Positions 36,917-47,296 of a stretch of 64,000 nt of DNA are shown here, in pieces. The position numbers were made by a program, and so were the translations under genes. The notes below the pieces were generated by a model. It ran no database searches. It saw only the letters and a list, made by a program, of their open reading frames with translations, and was not told the DNA's origin. The DNA lies in the NCBI RefSeq assembly GCF_032302195.1, contig NZ_CP135275.1, forward strand, positions 5,666,001 through 5,730,000, written 5' to 3'. Within the stretch, counting starts at the first letter, position 1. Each line of letters opens with the position of its first letter. The DNA comes from Paenibacillus sp. MMS20-IR301 (GTDB lineage: Bacteria > Bacillota > Bacilli > Paenibacillales > Paenibacillaceae).

Positions 36917-37870
36917 TTATTTATCCAGCGACTCGCTCCAGTCATGCACCATGGTGCCCTCCAGGAACTTCTCGGCATCCATTGCCGCCATACAGCCGGT
37001 TCCCGCAGCCGAAATCGCCTGGCGGTAACGGGTATCCTGCACATCGCCACAAGCGAATACGCCGGGAATATTCGTCTCCGTGGTTCCCGGATTAACGACG
37101 ATATAGCCGTTGGCATCGGTGGTAATTTGTCCGCCTAAGAAGGCTGTGTTCGGCGTGTGGCCGATCGCCACAAATACACCATCCGCTTCCACCAGCTCCT
37201 GAAGTCCTGTCTCGTTATTGAGCACGGTAAGACCCTTGACTCCCGTATCCCCTATTGTAACCTCAACAGGTGTACGGTTAAGCGCCCAGGATACCTTGCT
37301 GTTGTCACGCGCACGGTCCTGCATGATCTTCGAAGCCCGCAGCTCCGGACGGCGGTGGACCAGCGTAACGCTGGAAGCGAAGCGGGTCAGGAAGCTGGCT
37401 TCCTCCATCGCGGAATCACCGCCACCGACCACAACAATCTTCTTGTTCCGGAAGAAGAAGCCGTCACAGGTTGCACACGTGCTGACCCCGCGGCCCACAT
37501 TCTCCTGCTCTCCGGGAATGCCCAGGTACCGGGCAGAGGCGCCGGTTGAGATGATGACCGACTCGGCCTCTAATACGCCCAGACCATCTACAGTCACTTT
37601 GAACGGACGCCGGGAGAAATCAACGGATTCCACCCAGCCGTTCTTGAACTCGGCGCCGAAGCGTTCCGCCTGCTTCCGCATGTTATCCATCAGATCAGGG
37701 CCCATAATGCCTTCAGGGAAGCCTGGAAAGTTCTCTACTTCTGTCGTCGTTGTCAGCTGTCCTCCCGGCTGCAAGCCTTCAATGACCAGCGGGCTGAGAT
37801 TGGCACGCGCCAAATAAATCGCGGCAGTCAGCCCGGCCGGGCCGGTTCCGATTACAATCGTTTTGTACAT
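36917..37870 (-). CDS. trxB: Thioredoxin reductase
   Basis: An NADPH-dependent flavoenzyme that reduces thioredoxin. The frame opens at 37990, but ATG 37870 ([13 protein letters not shown]) has GGAGG 8 bases upstream and gives the usual 317 residues. The FAD-binding [12 protein letters not shown], redox pair CATC followed by DGFF, NADPH motif [10 protein letters not shown] and C-terminal FACGDVQD are all present. It is downstream of the TPR protein, as trxB follows yvcD in Bacillus. Confidence 0.96.
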   Translation of the reverse strand: MYKTIVIGTGPAGLTAAIYLARANLSPLVIEGLQPGGQLTTTTEVENFPGFPEGIMGPDLMDNMRKQAERFGAEFKNGWVESVDFSRRPFKVTVDGLGVLEAESVIISTGASARYLGIPGEQENVGRGVSTCATCDGFFFRNKKIVVVGGGDSAMEEASFLTRFASSVTLVHRRPELRASKIMQDRARDNSKVSWALNRTPVEVTIGDTGVKGLTVLNNETGLQELVEADGVFVAIGHTPNTAFLGGQITTDANGYIVVNPGTTETNIPGVFACGDVQDTRYRQAISAAGTGCMAAMDAEKFLEGTMVHDWSESLDK

Positions 37871-37904
37871 TACATTGGCCTCCTCACAAGCAGATTCAGT
37901 TCCT

Positions 37905-39653
37905 CTAAATATTGTTGGTGGACGGCGACAGGCTGCCCGTTCCCGGCAGCATATCCTGGATGTCACATTCGCTGTCAATCCGCCGGGCATACCGGCTTAC
38001 CATAGAGACAGAGACCCCGTAACGCTGTGCAGCCTCACGGAACGTAACCGGGTGCCCGTGCAGCTTCGCCGTAAGATAGTCCAGGGCTGCACACCAGCCT
38101 CCGTCATTGCGGAATAACGGCACATCGGGATATAGCCTGGCGATGAACTGCTTCCAGATGTACTCTGCATCCTGCTTCATGGCAGCCTCCCCTCTGCGGT
38201 CCATCATGGCTGCCGTATGGTCGATAATCCGCTGCCAGTCCTCACGCCATTCGGGCGGACCCTTGAATCCGGCAGCCGCCGGCTCCTGCTCTCCACCGGG
38301 GCCGGCCGGTTCATCCAGGCCATCCCCGATCAGCCGCTGCAGGCTCAGCAGTGCTGCTTCCTGCAGCCGGTCCTCCTGCAGCGGCTCCTGCTCCAGAATA
38401 CCGCGCAGGACTCCGGATATCTCCTCATCCTCAATCCAGCGGAGCGCCTCGGTCACCTGCAGCTTCGTGGAGGCATCCCCGTAACGCAGCGCCCAGAAGA
38501 AGGAGGCCCGCAGAAGCGGGTTGCTCCGCACCTCTTCAGTGAACCGGGCCGGGTTGCCCTTCCACTGCTTAAGCTGCTCCTGAAAGGGCAGCTGATAGTT
38601 GTAGCTGACTGCCGGCATCGCTTTGTCCTCACTGCGTGCCTGCTGGAGCTGGGAGAGGAAGAAGGCCGGGACTGCAGAAGCCGGATCCAGCTTAGCCGCC
38701 TGCCGCCAGCAGCGGAGCGCCTCAGTGTAGAGCCCGCTATTGCTGGCTGCTGCTGCACAGTAATGATACAGCCCGGCATCACCGGCCACCTCCTCATCCT
38801 TCAGCAGACGCCGGAAGTGGCTGTAAGCCGCGGTGTGTCTGCCCAGGATGCCCATCGTAGTCGCCATTTTGAACACATGCTCCTGATGGAAGGGCACAGT
38901 CGCCTCCAGCATCCCCAGCAAATGTTCAAGCTGCACTTTGTCTCCTGCATACTGCAGGAAAATCGCCATATTGCAGAGCGCATGCAGATTGCCGGGGTCC
39001 TGTCTCAGCACTTCGTCCAGACAATCCTTTGCTTTGGCAAACCGGCCCATATAGAAGTAGGCAAGCGCCAGATTGTTGTGCGCAGCGAGAAAGTCCGGGG
39101 TGTTCGCAATAATCTCCTCCAGCAGCTGAACCGCCTGCGGAAACTTGCCTTCCTCAAGCATGCTGCGGGCCCGGTCATGCTCGACCACGCCTTCACGGCT
39201 GCGGATCCGCACAAGCGGGGCAGGACGGTTCAGCTCATACTGCAGCAGCTCCATCAGTTCTTCAGACTCTGCCATGAACTCGCCGCTCGCGTCCTCCTCC
39301 AGATAAGTAATCAGCGAACGCTCCGCCTCTTCAAAGCTTTCCATATTGGCGAAGTTATTAGCCATGTAGAAATGGCATTCCGTCATTGCCGGATCAATCT
39401 TCTCCAGGACATGGGTCAGAATCTCGTTGGATGCGGTGTAATTCCCCATCTCAGATAATATACCCGCCATATTACAATGATTCACCGGATTGTCCGGTTC
39501 ATATTCAACAGCTTTGCGAAAATTCTTTAATGCCTTATCATATTGAAAGCGGTCCAGCGACCGTACGGCTCTTTCAAAGAAAAAATTGGCATCCAGAGTT
39601 ACCGGAATTACATTATTGTCCTCCGCGGCATTCTCTGAAGTTCTCTCAATCAT
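37905..39653 (-). CDS. TPR-repeat protein with C-terminal HTH-like end
   Basis: A 582-residue soluble protein. TPR units are visible from about residue 30 ([20 protein letters not shown], then [20 protein letters not shown] and [18 protein letters not shown]). A low-complexity Pro/Gly/Glu linker (about 455-485) precedes a C-terminal domain with [20 protein letters not shown], a convincing helix-turn-helix of the sigma-like/Psq type. B. subtilis YvcD, also a TPR protein next to trxB, is the positional counterpart. A scaffold or regulator role is inferred. The start is ATG 39653; the gene ends 34 bases before trxB. Confidence 0.8.
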   Translation of the reverse strand: MIERTSENAAEDNNVIPVTLDANFFFERAVRSLDRFQYDKALKNFRKAVEYEPDNPVNHCNMAGILSEMGNYTASNEILTHVLEKIDPAMTECHFYMANNFANMESFEEAERSLITYLEEDASGEFMAESEELMELLQYELNRPAPLVRIRSREGVVEHDRARSMLEEGKFPQAVQLLEEIIANTPDFLAAHNNLALAYFYMGRFAKAKDCLDEVLRQDPGNLHALCNMAIFLQYAGDKVQLEHLLGMLEATVPFHQEHVFKMATTMGILGRHTAAYSHFRRLLKDEEVAGDAGLYHYCAAAASNSGLYTEALRCWRQAAKLDPASAVPAFFLSQLQQARSEDKAMPAVSYNYQLPFQEQLKQWKGNPARFTEEVRSNPLLRASFFWALRYGDASTKLQVTEALRWIEDEEISGVLRGILEQEPLQEDRLQEAALLSLQRLIGDGLDEPAGPGGEQEPAAAGFKGPPEWREDWQRIIDHTAAMMDRRGEAAMKQDAEYIWKQFIARLYPDVPLFRNDGGWCAALDYLTAKLHGHPVTFREAAQRYGVSVSMVSRYARRIDSECDIQDMLPGTGSLSPSTNNI

Positions 39654-39879
39654 GGAAGCAAGGCACCTCCCTTTATAAGCTTCCTGGCCTCACGAAAAAT
39701 AGGAGAGCAGCGTCAAAAATAAACCTGTACTCCCTGCTTTAAGTGTTCTTATCATTTCCATTTATGGTTTCTGCTATCTTCTTCACACAGTATACCACAT
39801 GTGGAAGGCAGATTCTCAAGTCTAAGGGGAGAGTAATAAGCAGGTAAAAGCTTGAAGGATGCCGTCATTAGCGATAAGC

Positions 39880-39914
39880 AAAAAGAAACGCAGGGATTAA
39901 ATCCCCGCGTCTCT
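39880..39914 (-). terminator. Terminator of the his operon, overlapping the prs stop codon
   Basis: AGAGACGCGGGGA pairs with TCCCTGCGTTTCT on the minus strand, followed by TTTT. The prs TAA (39899-39897) lies in the loop, so the final codons form the stem. Confidence 0.8.
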
Positions 39915-40844
39915 GAATAAATTGTCTATGGAACCGCCTTCGATAATAATGCGTGTGGCTTCTGCCAGCATCGGCGCTACCGAAAGCACCGTGAACCTGC
40001 TGGAATGATCATCCGGCAGTGCAATGGAATCGGTGATAATAATTTCATCAATATTAGGATGATCCATACGCTGAAGCGCATCCCCGGAGAACAGCCCGTG
40101 CGTGGCACAGATGATGCTGTTCCTGGCCCCCCGCTCCTTCAGCCCTTCCACTACATTGACAATGGTAGTCCCCGTATCAATGAGGTCCTCGATAATGATC
40201 GGCGTCTTGCCCTCCACATCTCCGATGACATGGGTGATGACCGATTCATTATGGGCCGGACGTTTCTTAATCATGATGGCAAACGGCGAATCCAGCCGGC
40301 TGGCCAGCTTCTCGGCCATGGAGGCGCGTCCTGCATCCGGTGAGACAACAACCAGATCGGACAAGCCCTTCACCTTCAAGTAACCGCTGATTAGATCAAG
40401 TGCTGTCAGGTGATCGACCGGGATATTGAAGAACCCCTGGATGGCGGCGGCATGCAGATCAATGGTAATCACGCGGGTTGCACCGGCAGTAGTCAGCACA
40501 TCTGCGACCATCTTGGCCGAGATCGGCTCACGCGGTGCAGATTTACGTTCCTGCCGGGCATAGCCGTAATAGGGAACAATGATATTCACGGTTCTTGCCG
40601 ATGCGCGTTTGGCTGCATCAATCATAACCAGCAATTCTACAAACAGTTCGTTAATCGGATGAGCCAGGGATTGCACCAAAAAAACGTCGCAGTTCCGGAT
40701 ACTCTCTTCATAATGCACATAAATCTCGCCGCTCTTGAAACGTGTCAGCTTAATCTGGCCCAGCGGTGCACCAAGACGCGCCGCAACATCAGCGGCCAGC
40801 TTCGGATTCGACGAACCGGAAAAAATACGTAATTGATGATGCAT
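39897..40844 (-). CDS. prs: Ribose-phosphate pyrophosphokinase, his-operon linked
   Basis: Makes PRPP from ribose 5-phosphate and ATP. The 315-residue protein has the conserved FSGSSNPKLA start, FKSGEIYVHYEES, PYYGYARQERK, the divalent-metal DLHAAAIQGFF and the PRPP loop IIIEDLIDTGTT. It is the last gene of the histidine operon, 22 bases after hisJ, where it would supply the PRPP used by HisG. Most Firmicutes keep prs with glmU, so this is probably a second copy dedicated to, or co-induced with, histidine synthesis. Confidence 0.92.
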   Translation of the reverse strand: MHHQLRIFSGSSNPKLAADVAARLGAPLGQIKLTRFKSGEIYVHYEESIRNCDVFLVQSLAHPINELFVELLVMIDAAKRASARTVNIIVPYYGYARQERKSAPREPISAKMVADVLTTAGATRVITIDLHAAAIQGFFNIPVDHLTALDLISGYLKVKGLSDLVVVSPDAGRASMAEKLASRLDSPFAIMIKKRPAHNESVITHVIGDVEGKTPIIIEDLIDTGTTIVNVVEGLKERGARNSIICATHGLFSGDALQRMDHPNIDEIIITDSIALPDDHSSRFTVLSVAPMLAEATRIIIEGGSIDNLFRDAGI

Positions 40845-40866
40845 GGCACCCTCCTGGGATTATAAT

Positions 40867-41694
40867 TTACACTTCATACGGGACGGATGTACGGCGGCGT
40901 CCTGCAAATACAGACAGCTCACGGAAGCCTGTACGCCAGAGCATTTCCCGCGCCTCCTGCAGGCCGTCTCCCAGCTTCAGCGGATCATGGGCATCCGAGC
41001 CTACCGTAAGCGGAATCCCCAGCCGGAATGCCTGCTGAAGCACATGCTCTGCCGGAAACATCTCGGCACACGGTTTCGTAAGCCCGGAAGCATTCAGTTC
41101 CATCGCGATTCCGCTGCGGGCAATCACCTTAAGCGTATCAAGCTCCAGCGCCCGCGCGGCAGCCTGGTCTTCCGGTGCCTGCGGCCCGTAGCCGAACCGT
41201 TTAATCACGTCCATATGTCCTATAATATCATATAATCCCGATAACGCCGACTTCTGAACAGCATCATAATAACGGCGGTATACGGCCATTACATCCTGCC
41301 CTTCCCAGCCGTGGGTCTGCCGGTGATCCGTAATATCCCATTCCCCGAGAAAATGCACGGACCCGATCAGGTAGTCCCATGGATATGGCGATAAAAGCTC
41401 ACGGATCTGTTCCTCATACCCTTCGATATAATCCGCTTCCAGCCCTACCCGCAGCTCAATCTGCCCGCGGTAGCGCTCCTTCAGATTAAGGCATTCCTCT
41501 ACATAACGCGGAAGCTCCGCGAGCGGCATGGCCATCTCCGGGTAGTAATTGTCCGGGTCCACATGAATCAGCGGCAGATGATCCGACAACCCCAGCTGCT
41601 CCAGTCCAAGCGCAATACCGCGCTGTACATACTCTTCAAGCTTTCCTACGGCATGGCCGCAGCGCTCATGATGGGTATGGTAATCGATACGCAT
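40867..41694 (-). CDS. hisJ: Histidinol-phosphatase, PHP type
   Basis: Removes phosphate from histidinol phosphate, the penultimate stage of histidine synthesis. The 275-residue PHP-fold enzyme has DYHTHHERCGHA at the N-terminus, GLEADYIEGYE and GSVHFLGEWDITD in the middle and GSDAHDP near the end, all metal ligands of the family. It lies 13 bases after hisIE. Confidence 0.92.
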   Translation of the reverse strand: MRIDYHTHHERCGHAVGKLEEYVQRGIALGLEQLGLSDHLPLIHVDPDNYYPEMAMPLAELPRYVEECLNLKERYRGQIELRVGLEADYIEGYEEQIRELLSPYPWDYLIGSVHFLGEWDITDHRQTHGWEGQDVMAVYRRYYDAVQKSALSGLYDIIGHMDVIKRFGYGPQAPEDQAAARALELDTLKVIARSGIAMELNASGLTKPCAEMFPAEHVLQQAFRLGIPLTVGSDAHDPLKLGDGLQEAREMLWRTGFRELSVFAGRRRTSVPYEV

Positions 41695-41707
41695 GCCCGG
41701 AATCCCC

Positions 41708-42406
41708 CTAATCGCGGCGCGGCCGTTCGTGGCGGGCGCTCAGCTCTTCCAGAATCTCATCCAGCGGCAGCTTGCGTTCCTGCAGCAGCACAAGCAGGTG
41801 ATAGATCAGATCGCTGACCTCAAGGCGCAGCTCGGCATTATCTTTGTTTTTGGCAGCGATGATCGTTTCGGACGCTTCTTCACCGACCTTCTTCAGAATC
41901 TTGTCTACACCCTTATCGAACAGATAAGTTGTATACGCTCCCTCCGGACGGTTCACTTCACGCTCAGCAATGACGCGCTCCAGCTCAGCCAGCACGGCAA
42001 AGCGGCCGTCCTCTCCTGCCGGGGAGAGAACAGCCGCTGCCGGAGCTTCCAGAGGAATCTCGCGGTAGAAGCAGCTGTTCTCTCCGGTATGGCAGGCCGG
42101 GCCTTCCGGCACTACCTTCACCAGAAGCGTGTCGCTGTCACAATCATAATGAATGGAGGAGATGGCCTGGGTGTTGCCCGAGGTTCCGCCTTTATGCCAC
42201 AATTCACTTCTTGAACGGCTCCAGAACCAGGTCTGGCCGCTTGCAAGGGAGCGCTGCAGCGACTCCTGATTCATATAAGCGAACATTAACACCTCAAGGG
42301 TCCGTGCATCCTGCACTACAGCCGGCAGCAGTCCGGATTCATTCCAGCGGATGCCCGCTACAGCCTCTTGCTGAAGCTGCTTCGTATTGTTCTGTTCCTC
42401 GCTCAT
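41708..42406 (-). CDS. hisI: Bifunctional PR-AMP cyclohydrolase / PR-ATP pyrophosphatase
   Basis: Catalyses the second and third steps of histidine synthesis. The N-terminal HisI half (1-125) has [17 protein letters not shown] and the zinc/metal motif [20 protein letters not shown]. The C-terminal HisE half (about 130-215) has the MazG-like [16 protein letters not shown] and the Glu/Asp ladder [13 protein letters not shown]. The fused form, 232 residues, is usual in Firmicutes. The start overlaps the hisF stop as ATGA. Confidence 0.95.
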   Translation of the reverse strand: MSEEQNNTKQLQQEAVAGIRWNESGLLPAVVQDARTLEVLMFAYMNQESLQRSLASGQTWFWSRSRSELWHKGGTSGNTQAISSIHYDCDSDTLLVKVVPEGPACHTGENSCFYREIPLEAPAAAVLSPAGEDGRFAVLAELERVIAEREVNRPEGAYTTYLFDKGVDKILKKVGEEASETIIAAKNKDNAELRLEVSDLIYHLLVLLQERKLPLDEILEELSARHERPRRD

Positions 42407-43161
42407 CGGATCTCTACCCCTCTTTGCTTCAGATCAGCCTTCAGATCATGAATAGCAATCTCTTTATAATGAAAAATCGTTGCCGCAAGTCCGGCATCAG
42501 CTTTGCCTTCCGTAAATACATCATAGAAATGGTCAATCCGCCCGGCACCGCCGGAAGCAATTACCGGAATGCTCAGGGAATCGCAGACTGCCGCCGTCAG
42601 CTTCAGATCGAAGCCGTCCTTCGTGCCGTCCGCATCCATGCTTGTAAGCAGAATTTCACCGGCTCCCAGCCGCTCGGCTTCCTTGGCCCAGGCCAGCGCC
42701 CGGATGCCGGCAGGCTTACGCCCGCCGTGCGTATAGACCTCCCACTCGCCCCAAGCCTCGTTATATTTGGCATCCATCGCCACTACGATACACTGGGAGC
42801 CGAAGCGGCGGGCCCCTTCGAGAATCAGCTGCGGGTTATTGACCGCCGCAGTATTGATGCCGATTTTGTCCGCACCGGCGCGCAGAATCCGCTTCATATC
42901 CTCAGGGGTCGAGATGCCTCCGCCCACCGTGAACGGAATGGCAATCTCGCCGGCGGTCTGCCGCACCACCTCAATCATCGTCGCCCGGCCTTCTACCGAA
43001 GCAGAAATATCAAGGAATACCAGCTCATCCGCACCTTCACGGTCGTACAGCGCCGCCAGCTCCACCGGATCTCCGGCATCACGCAGATTGACGAAGTTAA
43101 CACCTTTTACTACCCGTCCGTCCTTAACATCCAGGCAGGGGATAATCCGTTTGGCCAGCAT
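42403..43161 (-). CDS. hisF: Imidazole glycerol phosphate synthase, cyclase subunit
   Basis: Uses ammonia from HisH to form imidazole glycerol phosphate and AICAR. The 252-residue barrel has the catalytic Asp residues in [15 protein letters not shown] (Asp11) and CIVVAMDAK (about 130), with phosphate sites VGGGIS and ASGGAG. It is adjacent to hisA, with no gap, and overlaps hisI. Confidence 0.96.
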   Translation of the reverse strand: MLAKRIIPCLDVKDGRVVKGVNFVNLRDAGDPVELAALYDREGADELVFLDISASVEGRATMIEVVRQTAGEIAIPFTVGGGISTPEDMKRILRAGADKIGINTAAVNNPQLILEGARRFGSQCIVVAMDAKYNEAWGEWEVYTHGGRKPAGIRALAWAKEAERLGAGEILLTSMDADGTKDGFDLKLTAAVCDSLSIPVIASGGAGRIDHFYDVFTEGKADAGLAATIFHYKEIAIHDLKADLKQRGVEIR

Positions 43162-43920
43162 TTAGAGACCTCCCCGTGACCCGGAAGGCTGGCCCAGCGC
43201 CTGAAGCGCCGACGTCAGATCAATATTCCCGGTATACAGCGCCTTGCCGACAATCGCCCCGCCGATTCCGCTGCCGCTATGTACGTTCAGGCGCAGCAGA
43301 TCATCCAGGCTGGTCACGCCGCCGGAGGCAATTACCGTTTTGCCGCTTGCTGCCGCCATAGACAGAATTCCCTCTACGTTCGGCCCCTGCATCATGCCGT
43401 CACGGGAGATATCCGTGTAGATGAAGGTTTCTGCGCCTTTCGCCGCCAGCTCCCTGGCCAGATCCTCAGCACGCACCTCGGAGGTATTCAGCCAGCCGTG
43501 TGTCGCAACGTAGCCGCCCCGCGCATCAATGCCGATTGCTACTTTATCACCATATCTGGCAAGCACCGCTTCTGTAAAAGCATGATCATTAATCGCTGCC
43601 GTCCCGATAATAACCCGGCTGACGCCAAGGCCCAGCAGCTTCTCCACATCAGCCAGAGTGCGGAGACCGCCGCCGACCTGAACGGGAACGTTGGCATTCT
43701 TCGCTATAGCTCCGATAATGCTGTCGTTGACAGGATGACCAGCCTTCGCCCCGTCCAGATCCACAAGATGGATAAACTGCCCGCCCTGCTCTTCCCATGA
43801 CTTGGCTACAGTCACCGGACTATCGTTGTAGATCGTTTCCTGGCTGTAATCCCCCTGCTGCAGCCGGACGCATTTGCCGTCCCGGATATCAATTGCCGGG
43901 TATACGATAAAAGAAGACAT
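43162..43920 (-). CDS. hisA: ProFAR isomerase HisA
   Basis: Isomerises ProFAR to PRFAR in the histidine pathway. The 252-residue half-barrel repeat protein is homologous to HisF, with the general base in [14 protein letters not shown] (Asp8-region) and the acid in [14 protein letters not shown], plus phosphate loops VGGGLR and ASGGVT. ATG 43920 follows GGGGAGTG. An 88-base gap separates it from hisH upstream, the widest in the operon's distal part. Confidence 0.96.
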   Translation of the reverse strand: MSSFIVYPAIDIRDGKCVRLQQGDYSQETIYNDSPVTVAKSWEEQGGQFIHLVDLDGAKAGHPVNDSIIGAIAKNANVPVQVGGGLRTLADVEKLLGLGVSRVIIGTAAINDHAFTEAVLARYGDKVAIGIDARGGYVATHGWLNTSEVRAEDLARELAAKGAETFIYTDISRDGMMQGPNVEGILSMAAASGKTVIASGGVTSLDDLLRLNVHSGSGIGGAIVGKALYTGNIDLTSALQALGQPSGSRGGL

Positions 43921-44008
43921 GAAGCACTCCCCGCTTTCGTTGCAGTTATTTTATTCGTACTGTATGAGGCTCGTATTGATCTATGATTATAAACTGCCTG
44001 TTAGTTAA

Positions 44009-44632
44009 TTAAGCCTGTTCTCTTCGCAGCCGCAGGAAATTACCCAGCAGCCTGATGCCAAGCTCCCCGCTCTTCTCGGGATGGAACTGCATCCCGTACA
44101 CATGATTCCGGCCCACCACCGCCGTTACCGGATGCCCGTAATCCGTAACGGCAAGCAAATCGCTGTCCGAGCCGGTCAGCACATGATAGGAATGGACGAA
44201 GTAGACATGGCCTTCCGTCAGGCCGCTCAGCAGCGGACTCTCAGGCTGGAGGAAGCTAAGCTTGTTCCAGCCCATATGCGGCACCTTGAAGCCATCGCGC
44301 GGCGCGAAACGTACTACAGAGCCAGGCAGAATATCCAGCCCGGTATGCTTGCCATGCTCTTCGCTGCCGCTGAAGAGCAGCTGCATCCCGAGGCAGATGC
44401 CGAGCAGCGGCTGCCCGGCAGCGGCTGCCGCCTGAACTACCACATCCATTCCGCTCGCCCGCAAATGCTCCATTGCATCGCCGAAGGCACCGACCCCGGG
44501 CAGGATTACGCTATCCGCCCCCAGAATCTCCTTGGGGTCCGCCGTCACAAGGCTTGTATACCCCAGGCGTTCTACCGCCTTGCTGACACTGTGCAGATTG
44601 CCCATGCCGTAATCGACGATTGCTACAGTCAT
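44009..44632 (-). CDS. hisH: Imidazole glycerol phosphate synthase, glutaminase subunit
   Basis: Class I glutamine amidotransferase that feeds ammonia to HisF. The 207-residue protein shows the oxyanion strand VILPGVGAFGDAM, nucleophile Cys in LLGICLGMQLL (about 80) and the His-Glu pair in GMQFHPEKSG (about 185). It starts 1 base after hisB. Confidence 0.96.
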   Translation of the reverse strand: MTVAIVDYGMGNLHSVSKAVERLGYTSLVTADPKEILGADSVILPGVGAFGDAMEHLRASGMDVVVQAAAAAGQPLLGICLGMQLLFSGSEEHGKHTGLDILPGSVVRFAPRDGFKVPHMGWNKLSFLQPESPLLSGLTEGHVYFVHSYHVLTGSDSDLLAVTDYGHPVTAVVGRNHVYGMQFHPEKSGELGIRLLGNFLRLRREQA

Positions 44633-44633
44633 G

Positions 44634-45245
44634 CTACAGCACTCCCTTCGTCGAAGGCACGCCCTTCACGCGGGGATCTACTTGCGTTGCTTCATCCAGT
44701 GCCCGGCCCAGCGCCTTGAAGACGGCCTCAATCATGTGATGGGTATTGGAGCCGTAATGCACGATAACATGCAGTGTAATTCTCGCCTCCAGCGCGAATT
44801 TCCAGAGGAACTCGTGAACCAGCTCCGTCGAGAAGCTGCCCACCTGCTGGGAAGGATAGCTTGCCCGGTATTCGAAATGCGGACGGTTGCTGATATCAAT
44901 CACGACCTGGGCCAGCGCCTCATCCATCGGAACGAAGACACTTGCGTAACGCTTGATGCCTTTTTTGTCGCCCAGCGCCTCACGCAGTGCCTGTCCGAGA
45001 CAGATGCCGATATCCTCCACCGTGTGGTGGTCGTCAATATCGATATCGCCCCGTGCCTGGACGGAGAGGTCGAACTGCCCGTGCTTCGTGAACAAGTCCA
45101 GCATATGATTCAGGAAAGGCACATCTGTCTCAAGCTCCGATACCCCGCTGCCGTCCACCGCAAAGTTCAAGGTAATATCTGTTTCGTTCGTTGTACGGCT
45201 GAGTCCGGCCCTGCGCAGGACCTGTTCGTTATTATTGTTCTCCAT
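44634..45245 (-). CDS. hisB: Imidazoleglycerol-phosphate dehydratase
   Basis: Dehydrates imidazole glycerol phosphate with Mn. I choose ATG 45245 ([17 protein letters not shown]), with GGAG 6 bases upstream; the longer frame from 45299 lies inside hisD. The 203-residue protein has the two metal-binding blocks [13 protein letters not shown] and [13 protein letters not shown]. It overlaps hisD by 14 bases. No phosphatase domain is fused, in keeping with the separate hisJ. Confidence 0.95.
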   Translation of the reverse strand: MENNNNEQVLRRAGLSRTTNETDITLNFAVDGSGVSELETDVPFLNHMLDLFTKHGQFDLSVQARGDIDIDDHHTVEDIGICLGQALREALGDKKGIKRYASVFVPMDEALAQVVIDISNRPHFEYRASYPSQQVGSFSTELVHEFLWKFALEARITLHVIVHYGSNTHHMIEAVFKALGRALDEATQVDPRVKGVPSTKGVL

Positions 45246-46542
45246 TTCCGTCTCCACCTTTCGCTTCATTCTCCAGCCGGATTTCAATCGCACGGGCATG
45301 GCCTTCCAGCCCCTCGCGCCGGGCGAGCTCTATAATAGCTGCCCCGTCCCGCAGCAGCGCTTCCTTACTATAATAAATCAGGCTTGATTTCTTAATGAAA
45401 TCATCCACATCCACCGGCGAGGAGAACCGCGCCGTGCCGTTGGTCGGTATAATATGATTCGGTCCGGCGAAGTAATCGCCGACCGGCTCTGAGCTGTAAG
45501 GACCCAGGAAGATGGCCCCGGCGTTCTCGATTGCGCCAGTCAGTCCCATCGGGTCCTTCACTACAATCTCCAGATGCTCCGGCGCCAGCCGGTTGACTAC
45601 GGAGATGCCCTCCTCAAGCGAGTCCACGACGATAATCGCGCCGTAGTTCTCCACCGAGGCCCGCGCGATTGTCTCGCGCGGCAACGCCTGCAGCTGCCGC
45701 TCCACCTCGGCAGCCACCGCCTCCGCGAGACGCTGCGACGGCGTCACGAGGATCGCCGAGGCCATCTCGTCGTGCTCGGCCTGCGAGAGCAGGTCGGCCG
45801 CGACGTAGGCGGCCTCGGCGGTATCGTCGGCGAGCACGACGATTTCGCTCGGTCCGGCAATGCTGTCGATATCGACAGCGCCGTAGACCTCGCGTTTGGC
45901 CAGGGCCACGTAGATGTTCCCCGGCCCGCAGATCTTATCGACCGGCACGATGGACTCCGTGCCGAACGCCAGGGCGGCGATCGCCTGCGCGCCGCCGATG
46001 CGGTAGATCTCGTGTACGCCCGCTTCAGCGGCGGCCACGAGAATATAGGGATCTATGCCGCCGGAGCCGCCTGTCGAAGGCGGGGTCACCATCACGATCT
46101 CCGGCACGCCGGCGATCTGTGCCGGAATGACGTTCATCAGCACCGAGGACGGATAGGCCGCCTTGCCGCCGGGAACATAGACGCCCACGCGCTTCAGCGG
46201 GCGGATAATCTGTCCGAGGATCGTGCCGTCCGGCTGCAGATCCATCCAGGAATTACGTTTCTGCCGCGCATGGAACGCGCGGATATTAACGGCTGCCGCG
46301 CGGATTGCAGTCACGAAGGACTCCTCTACCCGGCCATAGGCGGCCTCAAGCTCCTCCGGTGTGACCCGCAGCTGCCCGGGCGTCAGCACAGCGCCGTCAA
46401 AGCGCTCCGTATAGCGGAGCAGCGCTGCGTCGCCCTCCTGTTTGATATCCTTCACGATAGCCCGGACGGCCTCATTCTGCTCAGGCGTGCCGTATTCCAC
46501 TTCACGCTGCAGCTTGAACTCCTTGCTGGACTGAATCTTCAC
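45232..46542 (-). CDS. hisD: Histidinol dehydrogenase
   Basis: Oxidises L-histidinol to histidine in two NAD-linked steps; zinc enzyme. The 436-residue protein has the long conserved block [35 protein letters not shown], the [11 protein letters not shown] segment and the [15 protein letters not shown] metal region. A very GC-rich stretch (about 45660-46100) marks the middle of the gene. It follows hisG by 33 bases. Confidence 0.96.
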   Translation of the reverse strand: MKIQSSKEFKLQREVEYGTPEQNEAVRAIVKDIKQEGDAALLRYTERFDGAVLTPGQLRVTPEELEAAYGRVEESFVTAIRAAAVNIRAFHARQKRNSWMDLQPDGTILGQIIRPLKRVGVYVPGGKAAYPSSVLMNVIPAQIAGVPEIVMVTPPSTGGSGGIDPYILVAAAEAGVHEIYRIGGAQAIAALAFGTESIVPVDKICGPGNIYVALAKREVYGAVDIDSIAGPSEIVVLADDTAEAAYVAADLLSQAEHDEMASAILVTPSQRLAEAVAAEVERQLQALPRETIARASVENYGAIIVVDSLEEGISVVNRLAPEHLEIVVKDPMGLTGAIENAGAIFLGPYSSEPVGDYFAGPNHIIPTNGTARFSSPVDVDDFIKKSSLIYYSKEALLRDGAAIIELARREGLEGHARAIEIRLENEAKGGDGNGEQ

Positions 46543-46575
46543 CGCTGCTTCCCCCTTGAATCCGTATTTTCACAG

Positions 46576-47223
46576 CTATTTCAACTGCAGGCCCGGCTTA
46601 GCAATGACTCCCTGCAGACGGTCGCACAGCTGCTGAATTTCCTCATTCTTCATCCGGTAACTTACCCGGTTAGCCACCAGCCGGCTTGTGATTTCGAAGA
46701 TGCTAGTCATCTCAACCAGCCCGTTATCCTTCAGCGTCTGGCCGGTCTCCACCATATCAACGATCCGGTCAGCCAGGCCGATCAGCGGAGCAAGCTCGAT
46801 GGAGCCGTTCAGCTTTACTACCTCGACCTGCTGGCCTTGCTCGCGGAAATAGCGCGAAGCCACATTCGGATATTTGGTTGCTACCCGCTGCTGAATGCCC
46901 GGCTGCCAGCCCGGAAGTCCGATAATCGACATCCGGCAGCGGGCGATACCCAGATCCAGCAGCTCATACACATCGCGGTTCTCTTCGAGCAATACGTCTT
47001 TGCCGACAATCCCGATATCCGCCACCCCGTACTCTACATAAGTAGGCACATCGACCGGCTTAGCCAGAATGAACTCCATCCCCGCTTCCGGCAGGGAAAT
47101 CACGAGCTTCCGTGATTCTTCCCCGTCCGGGGGAATTGCCAGCCCCGCCTGGCGGAACAGCTCTGCCGCTTTATTGTAAATCCGGCCTTTCGGCATGGCT
47201 ACCTTAAGAATCTGTGCCATCAT
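46576..47223 (-). CDS. hisG: ATP phosphoribosyltransferase catalytic subunit, short form
   Basis: Condenses ATP and PRPP, the first committed step of histidine synthesis. The 215-residue short form ([17 protein letters not shown] start, then [22 protein letters not shown] and the PRPP loop [15 protein letters not shown]) lacks the regulatory C-terminal domain and needs HisZ, whose gene is directly upstream. Two consecutive ATG codons are possible starts at 47223 and 47220. Confidence 0.95.
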   Translation of the reverse strand: MMAQILKVAMPKGRIYNKAAELFRQAGLAIPPDGEESRKLVISLPEAGMEFILAKPVDVPTYVEYGVADIGIVGKDVLLEENRDVYELLDLGIARCRMSIIGLPGWQPGIQQRVATKYPNVASRYFREQGQQVEVVKLNGSIELAPLIGLADRIVDMVETGQTLKDNGLVEMTSIFEITSRLVANRVSYRMKNEEIQQLCDRLQGVIAKPGLQLK

Positions 47224-47296
47224 TATCAGCCTCCGTTTCCATTTCCGCTTCTATAGCCACACTATATCGTTGAGCAAATTCATCATACCGCGCTGC

